A DNA stretch of 64,000 nucleotides from Tannerellaceae bacterium (GCA_021201865.1 JAJQEE010000106.1:1-64000); one strand, 5' to 3'; positions 48,138-58,969 are shown, counted from the stretch's first letter. Notes: generated from the sequence alone by a model not told the origin. Numbers and translations are program-made.

Positions 48138-51100
48138 TTACTTTTCCTTTGTGATAAACTCTGTGGGGGTTACCCCAAACTTCTTTTTGAAGCTGGCGGA
48201 GAAATGGGATGGGGTACTGAAACCTGTTTTGTCGGCAATCTCTGCCATGTTGTATTTTCCTTCCCGGATCAACTCGGCGGCACGATTTAATTTGTAAGAT
48301 TTGAATAATGTGTTAGGGTTCTCACCTGTCAGTCCTTTTACTTTATAATAGAAACGGGCACGGCTTATTTTTAATGTTTCAATCATCTGGCTTACATTGA
48401 CTTCCGGGTTGGATAACTCTTTTTCCATCAAGGCATACAGATCATCCATAAATACTTTGTCCTTGCCCGATACCACCTCTTCTGAGAGTGTTTGTGTGCC
48501 AGTGGTTTCTACCAGTAAGCGCCTGGCATTGTCACGGTTCCGTAGTTGGGAACGGATCAGTGCCAGCAGGTAAGTAGGATCAAAAGGTTTGGTAATATAC
48601 GCATTGGCTCCTACATTCATTCCTTCTACATGTTCCTCCGTGGTGGTCTTGGCAGTCAACAGGATTACCGGGATATGGGAGGTGGATAGGTGCTCTTTGA
48701 TCTTCCGGCAGAATGTATATCCGTCTGTTCCCGGCATAACGACATCACTGATGATCAGGTCCGGCTCTACTTCTTCTATGGCTTCCCAGGCTTTATCCGC
48801 ATCAAAACGGATCTCTACCTGGTAATCCGTTGAAAGTAAGACATGCAGATAATTGGAAATTTCCGTATCATCATCCACAACCAGTAAAGTAGGCCTGTCG
48901 TCTTTTTTCGGTTTCGTTTCCACCTGGGGAAAATGATCCGCTTTGATCACAGATTTACCTTCTATGAGGAATGACTTTGGATCACGGGCCACTGTCCTTT
49001 TTTCATTTTCCGCATAAACAGATTCGTTTATAGGAAGAATGAAGGTGAATAAAGCCCCGCCCTGTGGTTTATTTTCTGCTTTGATGTATCCATGATGCAT
49101 TTCTGCCAGCCTGCGGGCAAAGTAGAGTCCGATCCCGGTTCCCCAGTTCCTGAAAACATTTGCTGCCTGATCAACCTGACTGTATTTATTAAATATCTCT
49201 TCCAGGTTCTCTTCCGGAATACCAGTTCCGGAGTCACCCACAGAGATCTTCATATAGTCCGAATTCACCTCTTGGCCGGATGAAGGGAATAACGCTGCGG
49301 CCTGACCGGAAGAGATGATATCAAACCTTATATCGATCTGTCCGCCGGGTGGTGTAAACTTTAATGCGTTAAGCAACAAGTTTGCAACGATCTTTTCCAG
49401 TTTGTCGGTATCCACCCAGACCATGCAACGATCTTTGAATCCATATAGATTCAGCCGGATCTCTTTTTCTAACACATTCAAATGGTAAATTTCCAGATAT
49501 TCGTTCAATACATGGATCACATCCACTTGTTCTACTTCCAGGCGTAAGGTGTCATTTTCCAGTTTGTTGAAATCCATCAACTGATTGACCAGGCGTAACA
49601 TCCGGTCTACATTCCGGCGAATGATCTGTAGTAGCTGTTTCTCTTCCGGATACATAGTCTCCCGTTTATATAACAAGCCCAACGGCCCGGCAATCATGGT
49701 TAAAGGCGTGCGGAACTCATGGGAGATATTAGAGAAAAAGCTCATATTCATTTTATTGACATATTGCTCCTGCTCTTTCTCCCGGAGGCTTTGCAAGGCA
49801 TGCTGGCGGTTGGCCTGCACATGCCGGTACACCCGGAAGACCACGTAGAGAATGCCTGTGAATAACAAACCATACAACAGAATAGCATAGCCTGACAACC
49901 AGGGGGCACTGGATATACTAACCGGCACACTGGCAAACGTTTCCACAAAAGTATTATCCGGATTCGTTGTTTTCACCCGGAAGGTATAATTCCCGGCCGG
50001 CAGATTCGAATAAAATGCCTGTCTGTGGTTTCCGGCCTCCACCCAGTCCGTATCGAACCCCTCCAGTTTATAACTGTACTGCACACGGGAATATTCACTA
50101 TAATCCAGTGCTGCATAATGTAGCTGTATATTATTTTCATTATACGCCAGTTTGATGGGAGGACTATGTACCATTGTTGTTTCAATGATACCTCCGGGGG
50201 CTGCTTTCACGAATTGGTTATGCACTTTCAGTCCTTCTACAAACAGCGGAATTTGCCGGCGGGTAGTAATATCTATCGGATTGAATAAGGTAAGTCCATG
50301 TGTTCCTCCAAAGACCAGTGTATGATCAGGAAGCCGGCACACACTGCGTTCATTAAACTGGTTTCCTCCTATCCCGTCGCTGGCATAATAAGTCGTAAAG
50401 CGGTCTACCGTACGGTCATATTTACTCAGTCCATACATGGTGCCAATCCATACATTCCCCTGGCTATCTTCTGTGATACTTGTTATATCATTACAGATCA
50501 CATCGCTCATCCGTTCGATCTTACCGGTTAGTTGTGAATAGCGGAGTAATCCGGTGTTGAATGTCCCAATCCAGATAAAACCTTCTGCATCTTCAAACAA
50601 TGCTGTAGGAATAAATACCTGGCCGTTCAGATAGGGATCAATTTCCAGTGCTTGTTTTTCACCCGTAGCAGGGTCCATAAAATAGAGATGTTCGTTTAAT
50701 GTAGCGATCATCAACTTTCCTCCGGATAATGTTAATAAGCCATTCGTAAAATGAAAGGATTTGGGATAAAGGGTGATCTGTTCAAAAGCAGTAGCTCCGG
50801 GTGATAGTTTATACATAAACTCATTGGTTCCTGCCCCCCAGATAGTTCCGGAATGATCTTCCGTCATGCAATTGATACCATCCGGCAAATGATACGTCTT
50901 CACATGCCGGAGTTCACCCTGGTTTAGTTTACACTCTACAAGACGTGTATTGGCCTGTAACCAGATATGATTCCGGGAATCTACAAAGATTTCGGAAAAG
51001 AGGATCTGGTTTGGATGCATATCCGGAAATAAATGTTGCAGCGGGATATAAATGAGCCTGTTTTCTTTTTCACTCCACTGCATCAGGCCGTGTCTGCGGG

Positions 51101-52211
51101 TAGCGATCCACAGGTTTTTCTCTTTATCGGCAACGACAGCCACAACAGACTTATTCTCTGTTTGTACCCGTAGATAATCGTTCGTATTAAATCGCTGTTT
51201 ATAATGATACCGGACAGTAAATCCCTGATCATAGGATCCGATCCAGAGATTTTTATTTTTATCCGTATATAAAGCTGTGATCTCCATATCCGGCACTTCA
51301 AACGGGAATCCATTATCGGATTCATGTAGTACCTCGTTCGTATATATATTATAATAGTATAATCCATGTGTATCGGTCCGGATCAGTAAAGAAACTTCAT
51401 CATACGGATGGATCAGGGTCACGTTGGCCGACGAAAGCACCGGATGAGCACGGATAGCCATAGGGACAGGCATATAGTTCCCTGTTTTTGTATCTATAAT
51501 TTGAAGTCCCTGAGGTTGGGAGAACCATAGTTCTCCGTTAGAACGTAAAAAACCATAGGGGGTCATCTCATTCTGAAAGGTTAAAAGTTTTTCGTATTTC
51601 TCCACATCAAAACAGGTAATATGGTAAAGCCCGATCCCCCATAAGCGGTCTGCCTTATCGATAAAGATATTTATCGGCACACTATGCTCCAACGGTAAAT
51701 AAAACCGGCTGACGAAACGGTTTTCCTCTTCGTCATACTCACAAATATGGCTTGAGGTATTGAGAAAAAGTCGCCCGTCAGAGGTTTCCCTTATCTGCCG
51801 GGCATTCCGGCTATCGCTTTCCATCGGTATCCTGGATACTTCACCCTGCTGGTTCAGGAGACTGATCCCTACCGCCGTACAGATCCAGATGCGTCCTTTG
51901 GAATCAGTAAAGATTTGTTGTACTCTATTCCCCGGCAGACTCATGGAATCCTCTGTACTGAAATACTGGATATAATCGTATCCGTTATATTTATTTGCTC
52001 CCCGGATGGTCCCAATCCAGACATATCCAAACCGGTCTTCCTCAAAACAGCTAATACTCTGGTTAGATATATTTTCAGAGTGTACAAGATAGGTATCTGT
52101 TACGACAGGCCGGGAACTTCCGGAAGTACATCCTGTCAAAAATAGAAACAGGAAAAAGCACAGAAAAAGACTTGTACTTAAGAAACCGGGAGGCAGATAT
52201 TGTTTTTTCAT
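48138..52211 (-). CDS. Hybrid two-component system regulator (HTCS)
   Basis: 1357 aa. Order: N-terminal signal ending FLFLTGC; periplasmic two-bladed propeller sensor made of Reg_prop repeats (FGYVWIGTIRGANKYNG, GRIWICTAVGISLLN, GNVWIGTMYGLSKYD); Y_Y_Y domain about 700-765; membrane helix about 769-792. HisKA has His831 in NISHEFRTPLTMI, followed by HATPase (GDSGTGIPEENL). The receiver has Asp1156 in LIISDVVMPGTDG, and an AraC-type HTH occupies about the last 95 residues (AEIADKTGFSTPSHFSASFKKKFG). HTCSs sense a glycan breakdown product and activate the local PUL. It is flanked by two units that carry matching 20-bp repeats. Confidence 0.95.
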   Translation of the reverse strand: MKKQYLPPGFLSTSLFLCFFLFLFLTGCTSGSSRPVVTDTYLVHSENISNQSISCFEEDRFGYVWIGTIRGANKYNGYDYIQYFSTEDSMSLPGNRVQQIFTDSKGRIWICTAVGISLLNQQGEVSRIPMESDSRNARQIRETSDGRLFLNTSSHICEYDEEENRFVSRFYLPLEHSVPINIFIDKADRLWGIGLYHITCFDVEKYEKLLTFQNEMTPYGFLRSNGELWFSQPQGLQIIDTKTGNYMPVPMAIRAHPVLSSANVTLIHPYDEVSLLIRTDTHGLYYYNIYTNEVLHESDNGFPFEVPDMEITALYTDKNKNLWIGSYDQGFTVRYHYKQRFNTNDYLRVQTENKSVVAVVADKEKNLWIATRRHGLMQWSEKENRLIYIPLQHLFPDMHPNQILFSEIFVDSRNHIWLQANTRLVECKLNQGELRHVKTYHLPDGINCMTEDHSGTIWGAGTNEFMYKLSPGATAFEQITLYPKSFHFTNGLLTLSGGKLMIATLNEHLYFMDPATGEKQALEIDPYLNGQVFIPTALFEDAEGFIWIGTFNTGLLRYSQLTGKIERMSDVICNDITSITEDSQGNVWIGTMYGLSKYDRTVDRFTTYYASDGIGGNQFNERSVCRLPDHTLVFGGTHGLTLFNPIDITTRRQIPLFVEGLKVHNQFVKAAPGGIIETTMVHSPPIKLAYNENNIQLHYAALDYSEYSRVQYSYKLEGFDTDWVEAGNHRQAFYSNLPAGNYTFRVKTTNPDNTFVETFASVPVSISSAPWLSGYAILLYGLLFTGILYVVFRVYRHVQANRQHALQSLREKEQEQYVNKMNMSFFSNISHEFRTPLTMIAGPLGLLYKRETMYPEEKQLLQIIRRNVDRMLRLVNQLMDFNKLENDTLRLEVEQVDVIHVLNEYLEIYHLNVLEKEIRLNLYGFKDRCMVWVDTDKLEKIVANLLLNALKFTPPGGQIDIRFDIISSGQAAALFPSSGQEVNSDYMKISVGDSGTGIPEENLEEIFNKYSQVDQAANVFRNWGTGIGLYFARRLAEMHHGYIKAENKPQGGALFTFILPINESVYAENEKRTVARDPKSFLIEGKSVIKADHFPQVETKPKKDDRPTLLVVDDDTEISNYLHVLLSTDYQVEIRFDADKAWEAIEEVEPDLIISDVVMPGTDGYTFCRKIKEHLSTSHIPVILLTAKTTTEEHVEGMNVGANAYITKPFDPTYLLALIRSQLRNRDNARRLLVETTGTQTLSEEVVSGKDKVFMDDLYALMEKELSNPEVNVSQMIETLKISRARFYYKVKGLTGENPNTLFKSYKLNRAAELIREGKYNMAEIADKTGFSTPSHFSASFKKKFGVTPTEFITKEK

Positions 52212-52242
52212 ACGGGTTAATATGCACGTGGTTTTATACAGA

Positions 52243-52250
52243 CAAAATTA
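52243..52250 (-). promoter_or_regulatory. Candidate -7 box of the HTCS gene
   Basis: The minus strand reads TAATTTTG, matching TAnnTTTG, 31 nt before the start codon. No -33 TTG was found. Confidence 0.3.
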
Positions 52251-52310
52251 TAGAAAAGAATTTTATCTCAGCAGAGATATTCTTCTATAAGAATGTTTTA
52301 AAGCAGGTTT

Positions 52311-52370
52311 TGAACAATTCCGACAATATTTGAACAAATCCGACAGGGGGTGAACAAAACAAACAGGGAT
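52311..52370 (+). repeat. Three tandem 20-bp direct repeats: probable HTCS operator
   Basis: Units start at 52311, 52331 and 52351, all beginning TGAACAA. The middle unit is TGAACAAATCCGACAGGGGG. The 20-bp periodicity is exact. The array lies between the HTCS gene and the carboxylesterase-susCD operon and ends 37 nt before TACTATTG, the same geometry as at 46396-46500. Confidence 0.75.
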
Positions 52371-52407
52371 TTATACGAATTGGTAAGCCTCTCTTCCGCA
52401 TCCATAC

Positions 52408-52415
52408 TACTATTG
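52408..52415 (+). promoter_or_regulatory. Candidate -7 box of the carboxylesterase-susCD operon
   Basis: TACTATTG, one mismatch from TAnnTTTG, lies 37 nt after the repeat array and 31 nt before ATG 52447. Confidence 0.5.
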
Positions 52416-52446
52416 CAGGCACAAACGATCACAAATTCCAAATAGC

Positions 52447-54105
52447 ATGAAAAAACACATACTTATTACCATCATCTGTTATGCCGTTCTATACACATCC
52501 TGTTCGGAAGGAGGGAACCGCACAAGCCGGAACAGGATTTCAGAAATTAAAGGAGAAATTACGGTCAATAGTAAAGATGCTATTGCCAAAACAGAATCCG
52601 GCAAAGTGTCCGGTTATATAGAAGATGGTATCCATATATTTAAAGGGATACCGTATGCCAAAGCTGAACGTTTTATGCCTCCTACTCAACCCGATCCCTG
52701 GGAAGGAGTACGCAGTTCACGGGCCTACGGGCCTACCTGTCCGCAACCTTTCCGGACCGGATGGCTGGTAGATGAAATGGCTTTCCAGTCAAACTGGGAT
52801 GATGGCGTTCCCGGAGAGGATTGTTTACGTGTAAATATATGGACTCCCTCTCTGAAAGATAATAAGAAACGGCCGGTCATGGTCTGGTTACACGGCGGAG
52901 GTTTTACAGCCGGTTCGGGTCAGGAATTGCCTTCTTATGATGGAACGAATTTAGCTGCGAAAGGAGATGTGGTGGTGGTCACTTTAAATCACCGGTTAAA
53001 TGTACTGGGATTTCTGGACTTATCGGCTTTCGGAGAGAAATATGCCGAATCCGGAAATGTAGGTCTGCTGGATCTGGTAGCTGCTTTGAAATGGGTACAG
53101 AATAATATTCAGGAGTTTGGAGGAGATCCTTCGAATGTGACCATTTTCGGACAATCCGGAGGCGGAGGTAAAGTAACCAGCCTGTTGGCAACCCCCAGTG
53201 CAAAAGGATTATTCCATAAAGCGATTGTGCAAAGCGGTTCTATCCTCCGGGTAATGGAGTCGAAGTATTCCCGCCGGATAGGAGCTGCCGTAGTAGAAGA
53301 GTTAGGGCTTAAAGCTTCACAAATCGATGAGCTAAAGACCATGCCTTATGACAAATTATTAGCGGCGGGAGAAAAAGCGATCACTAAAGTAAAAGAGGAA
53401 AGTTTAAAAAACGGATTTAATATTTTCCTTTTTAACTGGTCACCTACTGTAGATGGAACCATTCTGCCACAACAGCCTTTTGAAGATAAAGCACCGGAGA
53501 CATCTTTTGATGTGCCCATGATTATAGGTAGCACTTTACATGAATTCATGAGTGGTAGCTGGAGTCCGGTATTAAAAAATGCAGATAAAGCGACAGCCAA
53601 AGAAGAATTGGAAAAAAGATACGGGGATAAGGCGACTGCTTTTATAGAAGCTTTTGGAAAAGCATACCCCGGACACAAGACGGTGGACCTTTTTGATGTA
53701 GACTTCCTGTTCCGTCCGGATGCTGTACGCCAGGCAAACTACAAAAGCCTACAGGGAGGTGCTCCGGTGTACATGTATCTTTTTAACTGGGAATCTCCGG
53801 TGATGGATTATGCCTTCCGGGCTTCCCACTGTATGGAATTACCTTTTGTATTTGATAACGTATATCTCGCCCGCCATTTGACCGGAGGAGGTAAAGAAGC
53901 CTACCTGCTGGCTGATAAAATGAGTCAGGCATGGATCAACTTTGCCTATACTGGTAATCCCAATACCGAAGGTTTGCCCGAATGGCCGGTATATAACCCG
54001 GAAAAAGGAGCGACTATGATCTTTGATAATCAACCTGATATATGGTACAACCATGATAAGGAATTATTGGATATTGTCAATTCATTTCCCTATAAAGGAT
54101 TATAA
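52447..54105 (+). CDS. Secreted type-B carboxylesterase
   Basis: 552 aa with a lipoprotein-like signal (MKKHILITIICYAVLYTSC). Carboxylesterase type-B fold: the oxyanion segment VWLHGGGFTAGSG, nucleophile Ser in TIFGQSGGGGKVTSLL, acid Glu in IGSTLHEFMSG, and His in AFRASHCMELPFVFDN. It resembles para-nitrobenzyl esterase-like enzymes. Its position as first gene before susC and susD, 77 bp apart, and its likely surface or periplasmic location suggest it removes ester substituents from the imported substrate. Confidence 0.88.
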   Translation: MKKHILITIICYAVLYTSCSEGGNRTSRNRISEIKGEITVNSKDAIAKTESGKVSGYIEDGIHIFKGIPYAKAERFMPPTQPDPWEGVRSSRAYGPTCPQPFRTGWLVDEMAFQSNWDDGVPGEDCLRVNIWTPSLKDNKKRPVMVWLHGGGFTAGSGQELPSYDGTNLAAKGDVVVVTLNHRLNVLGFLDLSAFGEKYAESGNVGLLDLVAALKWVQNNIQEFGGDPSNVTIFGQSGGGGKVTSLLATPSAKGLFHKAIVQSGSILRVMESKYSRRIGAAVVEELGLKASQIDELKTMPYDKLLAAGEKAITKVKEESLKNGFNIFLFNWSPTVDGTILPQQPFEDKAPETSFDVPMIIGSTLHEFMSGSWSPVLKNADKATAKEELEKRYGDKATAFIEAFGKAYPGHKTVDLFDVDFLFRPDAVRQANYKSLQGGAPVYMYLFNWESPVMDYAFRASHCMELPFVFDNVYLARHLTGGGKEAYLLADKMSQAWINFAYTGNPNTEGLPEWPVYNPEKGATMIFDNQPDIWYNHDKELLDIVNSFPYKGL

Positions 54106-54182
54106 ACTCAGATATACATTATACTCTCAGGTTATTGTGATTTTCTAACCTATATTTTTTCTAATACAAACAATTATTATTT

Positions 54183-57100
54183 ATGAAAAGATTCAATTTT
54201 AAAAAAGGGGCAGATATGGAGCTGAGAAAGCTACATCTCCGGCTGCGTGTCCTGTTTTTGTTTTTGATAGCAGGAAGCAGTATGGCCTGGGCACAGGACC
54301 AGCAGGTTTCAGGTACAGTTCTTGACTCCACCGGAGAACCGTTGATCGGGGTCAGTGTATTACAGAAAAATACTACAAACGGAACGATTACAGATTTTAA
54401 CGGAGAATTCAAACTCTCAGTTCCGGCCAATGCTACACTTGTTTTTTCCTATATCGGATATGTAACACAGGAAGTAAACATGGGTACACGGTCTTCGATT
54501 AGCATTACTATGCGGGAAGACACACAGACTTTGGATGAAGTGGTAGTGGTCGGATATGGGGTACAGAAGAAAAGCTCGGTTACGGGAGCTATCTCCCAGG
54601 TAAAGTCCGAAGATATGATGAACCGGACGATTACCCGTCCGGAGCAGGCTTTGCAGGGTAAGACTGCCGGTGTACAGATCGTACAGACTTCCGGTTCACC
54701 TGGTTCCTCTCCTGAAGTCCGTATCCGTGGATACAGTTCGAATGTGTCTTCCAAACCGCTGTATGTAGTGGATGGTATCCGCCAGACCGATATTGGCGGG
54801 TTAGACCCGAATGATATTGCTTCTATGGAAGTATTAAAAGATGCGGCATCAGCGGCGATCTATGGTGCGGAAGCAGGGAATGGGGTAATTCTGATATCGA
54901 CTAAGAAGGGACAAAAAGGAAAAGCCCGTGTAGCTTATGATTTCCAGTTCTCTTCTCAATCGCTGGCCCGTATGCCTAAATTGTTGAATGCACAGGAGTA
55001 TATCAATTATATGACCGAAGGGAATATTCTTACTCAGGAAGCCATATCCAGTGGCTGGGATGGTTATACAGATACCAATTGGGCAAAGGAGACATTTGAG
55101 AACTCAAAAATGCAAAAACATAACCTTTCTATCCAGGGAGCTAACGAAAGTGGTAGTTACTATTTATCTCTCTCCTATCTGGATAATGATGGGATCGTCA
55201 AAGGGAATGCAGACACATATCAACGTATGACTGCAACCATCAACGCAGACTACCGGGTAGATAATTGGCTAAAAGTGGGAACTACCAACCAGATTGAAAA
55301 ATATAATCGTAAGAATGTATCTGAAAACAATGAGTATGGAAGTCTTTTGGCTGCGACTCTTCAGTTAGATCCGTTAACTCCTTATTCCTATAGTCCTAAT
55401 AATATCACGGATGAAATGCAGAAAGCACTCAGCGAAGGAAAAGAGCTATTGACGGATAAAAACGGAGATTATTATTCCGTTTCCAAATTCTACACTTCAG
55501 AGCAATACCATCCTATGATCATGCGTGACAGATCCAAAGCTTCGGAAAGTGGATTTAATGTAAATGGTTCTATTTTTGCAGATTTGACACCTTTTGACGG
55601 ATTTGTATTTACCTCCCGGCTGGGTTATCGCTTATCTGCCAAACGGAAACCAACATACGATTATCCGTTTTTCGGTAATACCATGCAGAGCAGGGACTAT
55701 GTAGGTATAGAAAACGAAACCTCTTCTACCATTTATTATCAATGGGAAAATTTCGCCAACTATACCAAACAGATCAATAAACATGAGTTGTCTGCGATGG
55801 TGGGTATGTCATTCCAGGAACAGAGTTATGATTATACCAAAGCGGGGTTAAGCGCAAACGGCGAACACGCTATCCAGAAAAACGATATCCTTTTTGGGTA
55901 TTTTAATTATGCTTCCGCATCTGCTACCCGGACATTGGAAGGAGAGAAAACCCGGACAGCTAAATTAGCTTACTTCGGACGTATCGGTTATAACTATGAT
56001 AATAAGTATATGTTGCAAGCCTCTTTACGTGCAGATGCCGCCGACTTATCTTATTTGCCGGCAGCCAACCGCTGGGGGTATTTCCCTGCCGTATCCGGAG
56101 GATGGATCATTTCCAATGAAGAGTTCTTTATGGGAGATGCTAATCCGGTTTCTTATCTGAAATTACGTGCCAGTTGGGGACAAAACGGTAGTTTAGCGGC
56201 CTTGGAAGAGAACAAATATGCTTATACCACAGATATCTCCAGCAGAAGAGATGATAATACCATACTTTACCCATTTGTCACAGATGTGGAATATGTAACA
56301 GGTGCCAAACCTTCTACCATGGGTAACGACAAATTAAAATGGGAAACGTCCGAACAGATCAATATTGGTATTGACTCCCGTTTCTTTAATGACCGACTGA
56401 CATTTAGCATGGATTATTTCGAAAAACGGACCAAAGACCTGCTGGTAAAAGACACAAAACCTTCTTTAAGTCTGGGAGGAGTCACTCCCGCCATGAATGC
56501 CGGAGACGTAAAAAACAATGGTTTTGAATTCGAATTAGACTGGCGTGACCGTATCGGGGAAGTATCCTGTGGTATCCGTGCGAACCTGGCTACCCTGAAA
56601 AATAAAGTCACCTACTTAGATCCTTCTCTTGCCCGTATAGCCGGAACCAATTTCCATACCACCACAGTAACCTATTTTGAAGAAGGCTATCCGGTTTATT
56701 ATTTCCGGGGCTATGAGTTTGACCATGTAGACCCAACAACAGGAGATCCGGTATTTAAAGATATCAACGGAGATGGCGTGATCAATGATGATGATAAAAC
56801 ATATATCGGTGATGCAATCCCTGATTTCACGTATGGTATCACATTAACAGCAGGTTGGAAAGGTTTTGACCTGACGATCTTCGGTACCGGTTCGCAGGGG
56901 AATGATATCTTCAATGGTATTGCCCGCTCTGACTATCTGGCCAGTAATAAACTAAAAAATATTTTTTACAACGACCGGTGGACTAATAGCAACACCAACG
57001 CATCCGTACCACGTGCGGGTATGAATGACTTTGATAAATACTTAGCCAGTGACGCGTTAGTTTATGATGGTTCCTATTTCAAGATCAAGCAGATCCAATT

Positions 57101-57311
57101 GGGTTATACACTGCCCAAAAGATGGATCAACAAAGCATATATCAATAATTTCCGGTTATATGCATCGCTGGATGATTTCGTAACATTTACCAAATATCCG
57201 GGATTCGACCCGGAAGCATCCGCTGGTTCTGATATATCTGCGATGGGGATGGATAAAGGCTCTTATCCGACTTCTAAAAAAGTTGTATTCGGCTTCAACA
57301 TTGAATTCTAA
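54183..57311 (+). CDS. SusC-like TonB-dependent outer-membrane transporter
   Basis: 1042 aa from ATG 54183 (ATG 54216 is also possible). After the signal sequence comes a carboxypeptidase-regulatory-like domain (VSGTVLDSTGEPLIGVSVLQ), then the SusC TonB-box region LDEVVVVGYGVQKKSSVTGA. The plug (GVQIVQTSGSPGSSPEVRIR, DIASMEVLKDAASAAIYGA) leads into a large barrel ending KKVVFGFNIEF. It imports oligosaccharides together with the SusD-like lid encoded 24 bp downstream. Family and pairing are clear; the substrate is not. Confidence 0.96.
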   Translation: MKRFNFKKGADMELRKLHLRLRVLFLFLIAGSSMAWAQDQQVSGTVLDSTGEPLIGVSVLQKNTTNGTITDFNGEFKLSVPANATLVFSYIGYVTQEVNMGTRSSISITMREDTQTLDEVVVVGYGVQKKSSVTGAISQVKSEDMMNRTITRPEQALQGKTAGVQIVQTSGSPGSSPEVRIRGYSSNVSSKPLYVVDGIRQTDIGGLDPNDIASMEVLKDAASAAIYGAEAGNGVILISTKKGQKGKARVAYDFQFSSQSLARMPKLLNAQEYINYMTEGNILTQEAISSGWDGYTDTNWAKETFENSKMQKHNLSIQGANESGSYYLSLSYLDNDGIVKGNADTYQRMTATINADYRVDNWLKVGTTNQIEKYNRKNVSENNEYGSLLAATLQLDPLTPYSYSPNNITDEMQKALSEGKELLTDKNGDYYSVSKFYTSEQYHPMIMRDRSKASESGFNVNGSIFADLTPFDGFVFTSRLGYRLSAKRKPTYDYPFFGNTMQSRDYVGIENETSSTIYYQWENFANYTKQINKHELSAMVGMSFQEQSYDYTKAGLSANGEHAIQKNDILFGYFNYASASATRTLEGEKTRTAKLAYFGRIGYNYDNKYMLQASLRADAADLSYLPAANRWGYFPAVSGGWIISNEEFFMGDANPVSYLKLRASWGQNGSLAALEENKYAYTTDISSRRDDNTILYPFVTDVEYVTGAKPSTMGNDKLKWETSEQINIGIDSRFFNDRLTFSMDYFEKRTKDLLVKDTKPSLSLGGVTPAMNAGDVKNNGFEFELDWRDRIGEVSCGIRANLATLKNKVTYLDPSLARIAGTNFHTTTVTYFEEGYPVYYFRGYEFDHVDPTTGDPVFKDINGDGVINDDDKTYIGDAIPDFTYGITLTAGWKGFDLTIFGTGSQGNDIFNGIARSDYLASNKLKNIFYNDRWTNSNTNASVPRAGMNDFDKYLASDALVYDGSYFKIKQIQLGYTLPKRWINKAYINNFRLYASLDDFVTFTKYPGFDPEASAGSDISAMGMDKGSYPTSKKVVFGFNIEF

Positions 57312-57334
57312 TTAACCTATAAATAAATACGAAA

Positions 57335-58906
57335 ATGAAAATCAAATATATATTATTCCTGTTTATATGTGCGACAGCCTTATCCGGGTGTATAGACAAA
57401 CTGGATATTGAAAAACATGGAAATGTAGGGAGTCAGGATGACTTTTATGAAACAGATGAAGAAGTATTGCAGGCATCTGCTGCTCTATATGATCAATGGT
57501 ATGCCGGATATTATGACTGGTATTTCCTGAAAAACCTGCTGGCCGACGACGTGTGGTGCGGAGGTGGTGGTAGAGGGGATAACGCCTTTTACGAACAACT
57601 GAATGAATATTCATTTGGTACGGAAAATAGTACGGTAGAATCTGTATACTCCAATATGTATTCTATTATTTATTGTGCGAACCTGATCATCGAGAAAGTA
57701 GTACCGGATACCGATGTAAAAAAGCGGGTGATCGCTGAAGCTAAATTCTTCCGTGCATACGCTCATTTTGAACTGGTAACTCTTTGGGGAAATGCCCCGG
57801 TTATAGACCACTTATTAGAGATGGATGAATATCATCAACCCAATGGTATCCCGGCCGAAGCCTGGGCACTTATTGAACAGGATTTGAAAGAGGCGATCGA
57901 TTCGGATGCCTTACCTTCCAAATCAGACCCTTACGATCAGGAAACCGGTATCCGCATCACCAAAGAGACCGCTCAAAGCTATTTAGGCAAAGCGTATGTT
58001 TTCCAGGAAAAATGGCCGGATGCTGCAACTATGCTGGACAATGTGATCAATTCCGGAAAATATGAACTGTATACAGGGAGTTATGATAACTTATTACATG
58101 CAGTGGCAGATAACTGTTCCGAATCGATTCTGGAAGGACAGATACGGAATGACCCGACCAATGCCTGGGCTCGTTACCACATGCAACATATCATGGTGGC
58201 ATGGAGGTTTGAATTTATGGATGCATCCAACATACATTCCGGATATGATGATCTGGTTACTTCTACCGGATATGGTTTCTTTAATCCCAGAAAAGAATTG
58301 TATGACGCATTTACCGAAAGGGAAGGAGCAGACGGGTATCGTTTAACGCAGACCATGCTTACGTATGAACAGGTAAAAAATAACGTAGGTATGACCATCG
58401 TGGATGGGAAAGCATTATATGGTCATCAGGGATACTTTATGTGGAAAAACCGTTCCCTGTATAGTGACCTGATCTACTACAACGCATTCAATGTACTACA
58501 GCATATTAATAACCGTGTGATGCGTTACGCAGAAGTTTTATTACTTGCTGCTGAAGCCCATCTGAGAAATGGTAATACAGGAAAAGCCACAGAGTATGTC
58601 AACCAGATCCGCTCCCGTGCACAGTTAACTCCGCTGGGATCTGTCAGCATGGATGATATTAAAGTTGAGAAACGTCTTGAACTTTGTGCTGAAAGTGTAC
58701 GCTTCCAGGATCTGGTACGCTGGGGAGATGCTCCGGCCGCACTGGCAACGCAGGGAAAAGAGGTATACGAGTTTAATGGAACCGGTGCTACTGTAAGATA
58801 TACTAATTCAAACTTTGGTTTTCAGAGCGGAAAACATGAGTTATTACCGATCCCAAGTACAGAAATAAATGTAAATCCGAATATTGAACAAAATCCAGGT
58901 TGGTAA
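57335..58906 (+). CDS. SusD/RagB-like surface glycan-binding lipoprotein
   Basis: 523 aa. The signal ends CATALSGC, a lipobox. It is a TPR-containing SusD fold: IIEKVVPDTDVKKRVIAEAK, FFRAYAHFELVTLWGNAPV, and the C-terminal VMRYAEVLLLAAEAHLRNGN and LELCAESVRFQDLVRWG blocks. It forms the lid over the SusC pore. It is the last gene of the operon; a good terminator follows 31 bp later. No SusE/SusF-type protein is encoded. Confidence 0.96.
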   Translation: MKIKYILFLFICATALSGCIDKLDIEKHGNVGSQDDFYETDEEVLQASAALYDQWYAGYYDWYFLKNLLADDVWCGGGGRGDNAFYEQLNEYSFGTENSTVESVYSNMYSIIYCANLIIEKVVPDTDVKKRVIAEAKFFRAYAHFELVTLWGNAPVIDHLLEMDEYHQPNGIPAEAWALIEQDLKEAIDSDALPSKSDPYDQETGIRITKETAQSYLGKAYVFQEKWPDAATMLDNVINSGKYELYTGSYDNLLHAVADNCSESILEGQIRNDPTNAWARYHMQHIMVAWRFEFMDASNIHSGYDDLVTSTGYGFFNPRKELYDAFTEREGADGYRLTQTMLTYEQVKNNVGMTIVDGKALYGHQGYFMWKNRSLYSDLIYYNAFNVLQHINNRVMRYAEVLLLAAEAHLRNGNTGKATEYVNQIRSRAQLTPLGSVSMDDIKVEKRLELCAESVRFQDLVRWGDAPAALATQGKEVYEFNGTGATVRYTNSNFGFQSGKHELLPIPSTEINVNPNIEQNPGW

Positions 58907-58936
58907 TCATTTTAATATTTCAGACCATTTCCTTTT

Positions 58937-58969
58937 ATCCGGTGCGGCTCCCGCTGCACCGGATTTTTT
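58937..58969 (+). terminator. Intrinsic terminator of the susCD operon
   Basis: ATCCGGTGC pairs with GCACCGGAT, followed by T6. Confidence 0.85.
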
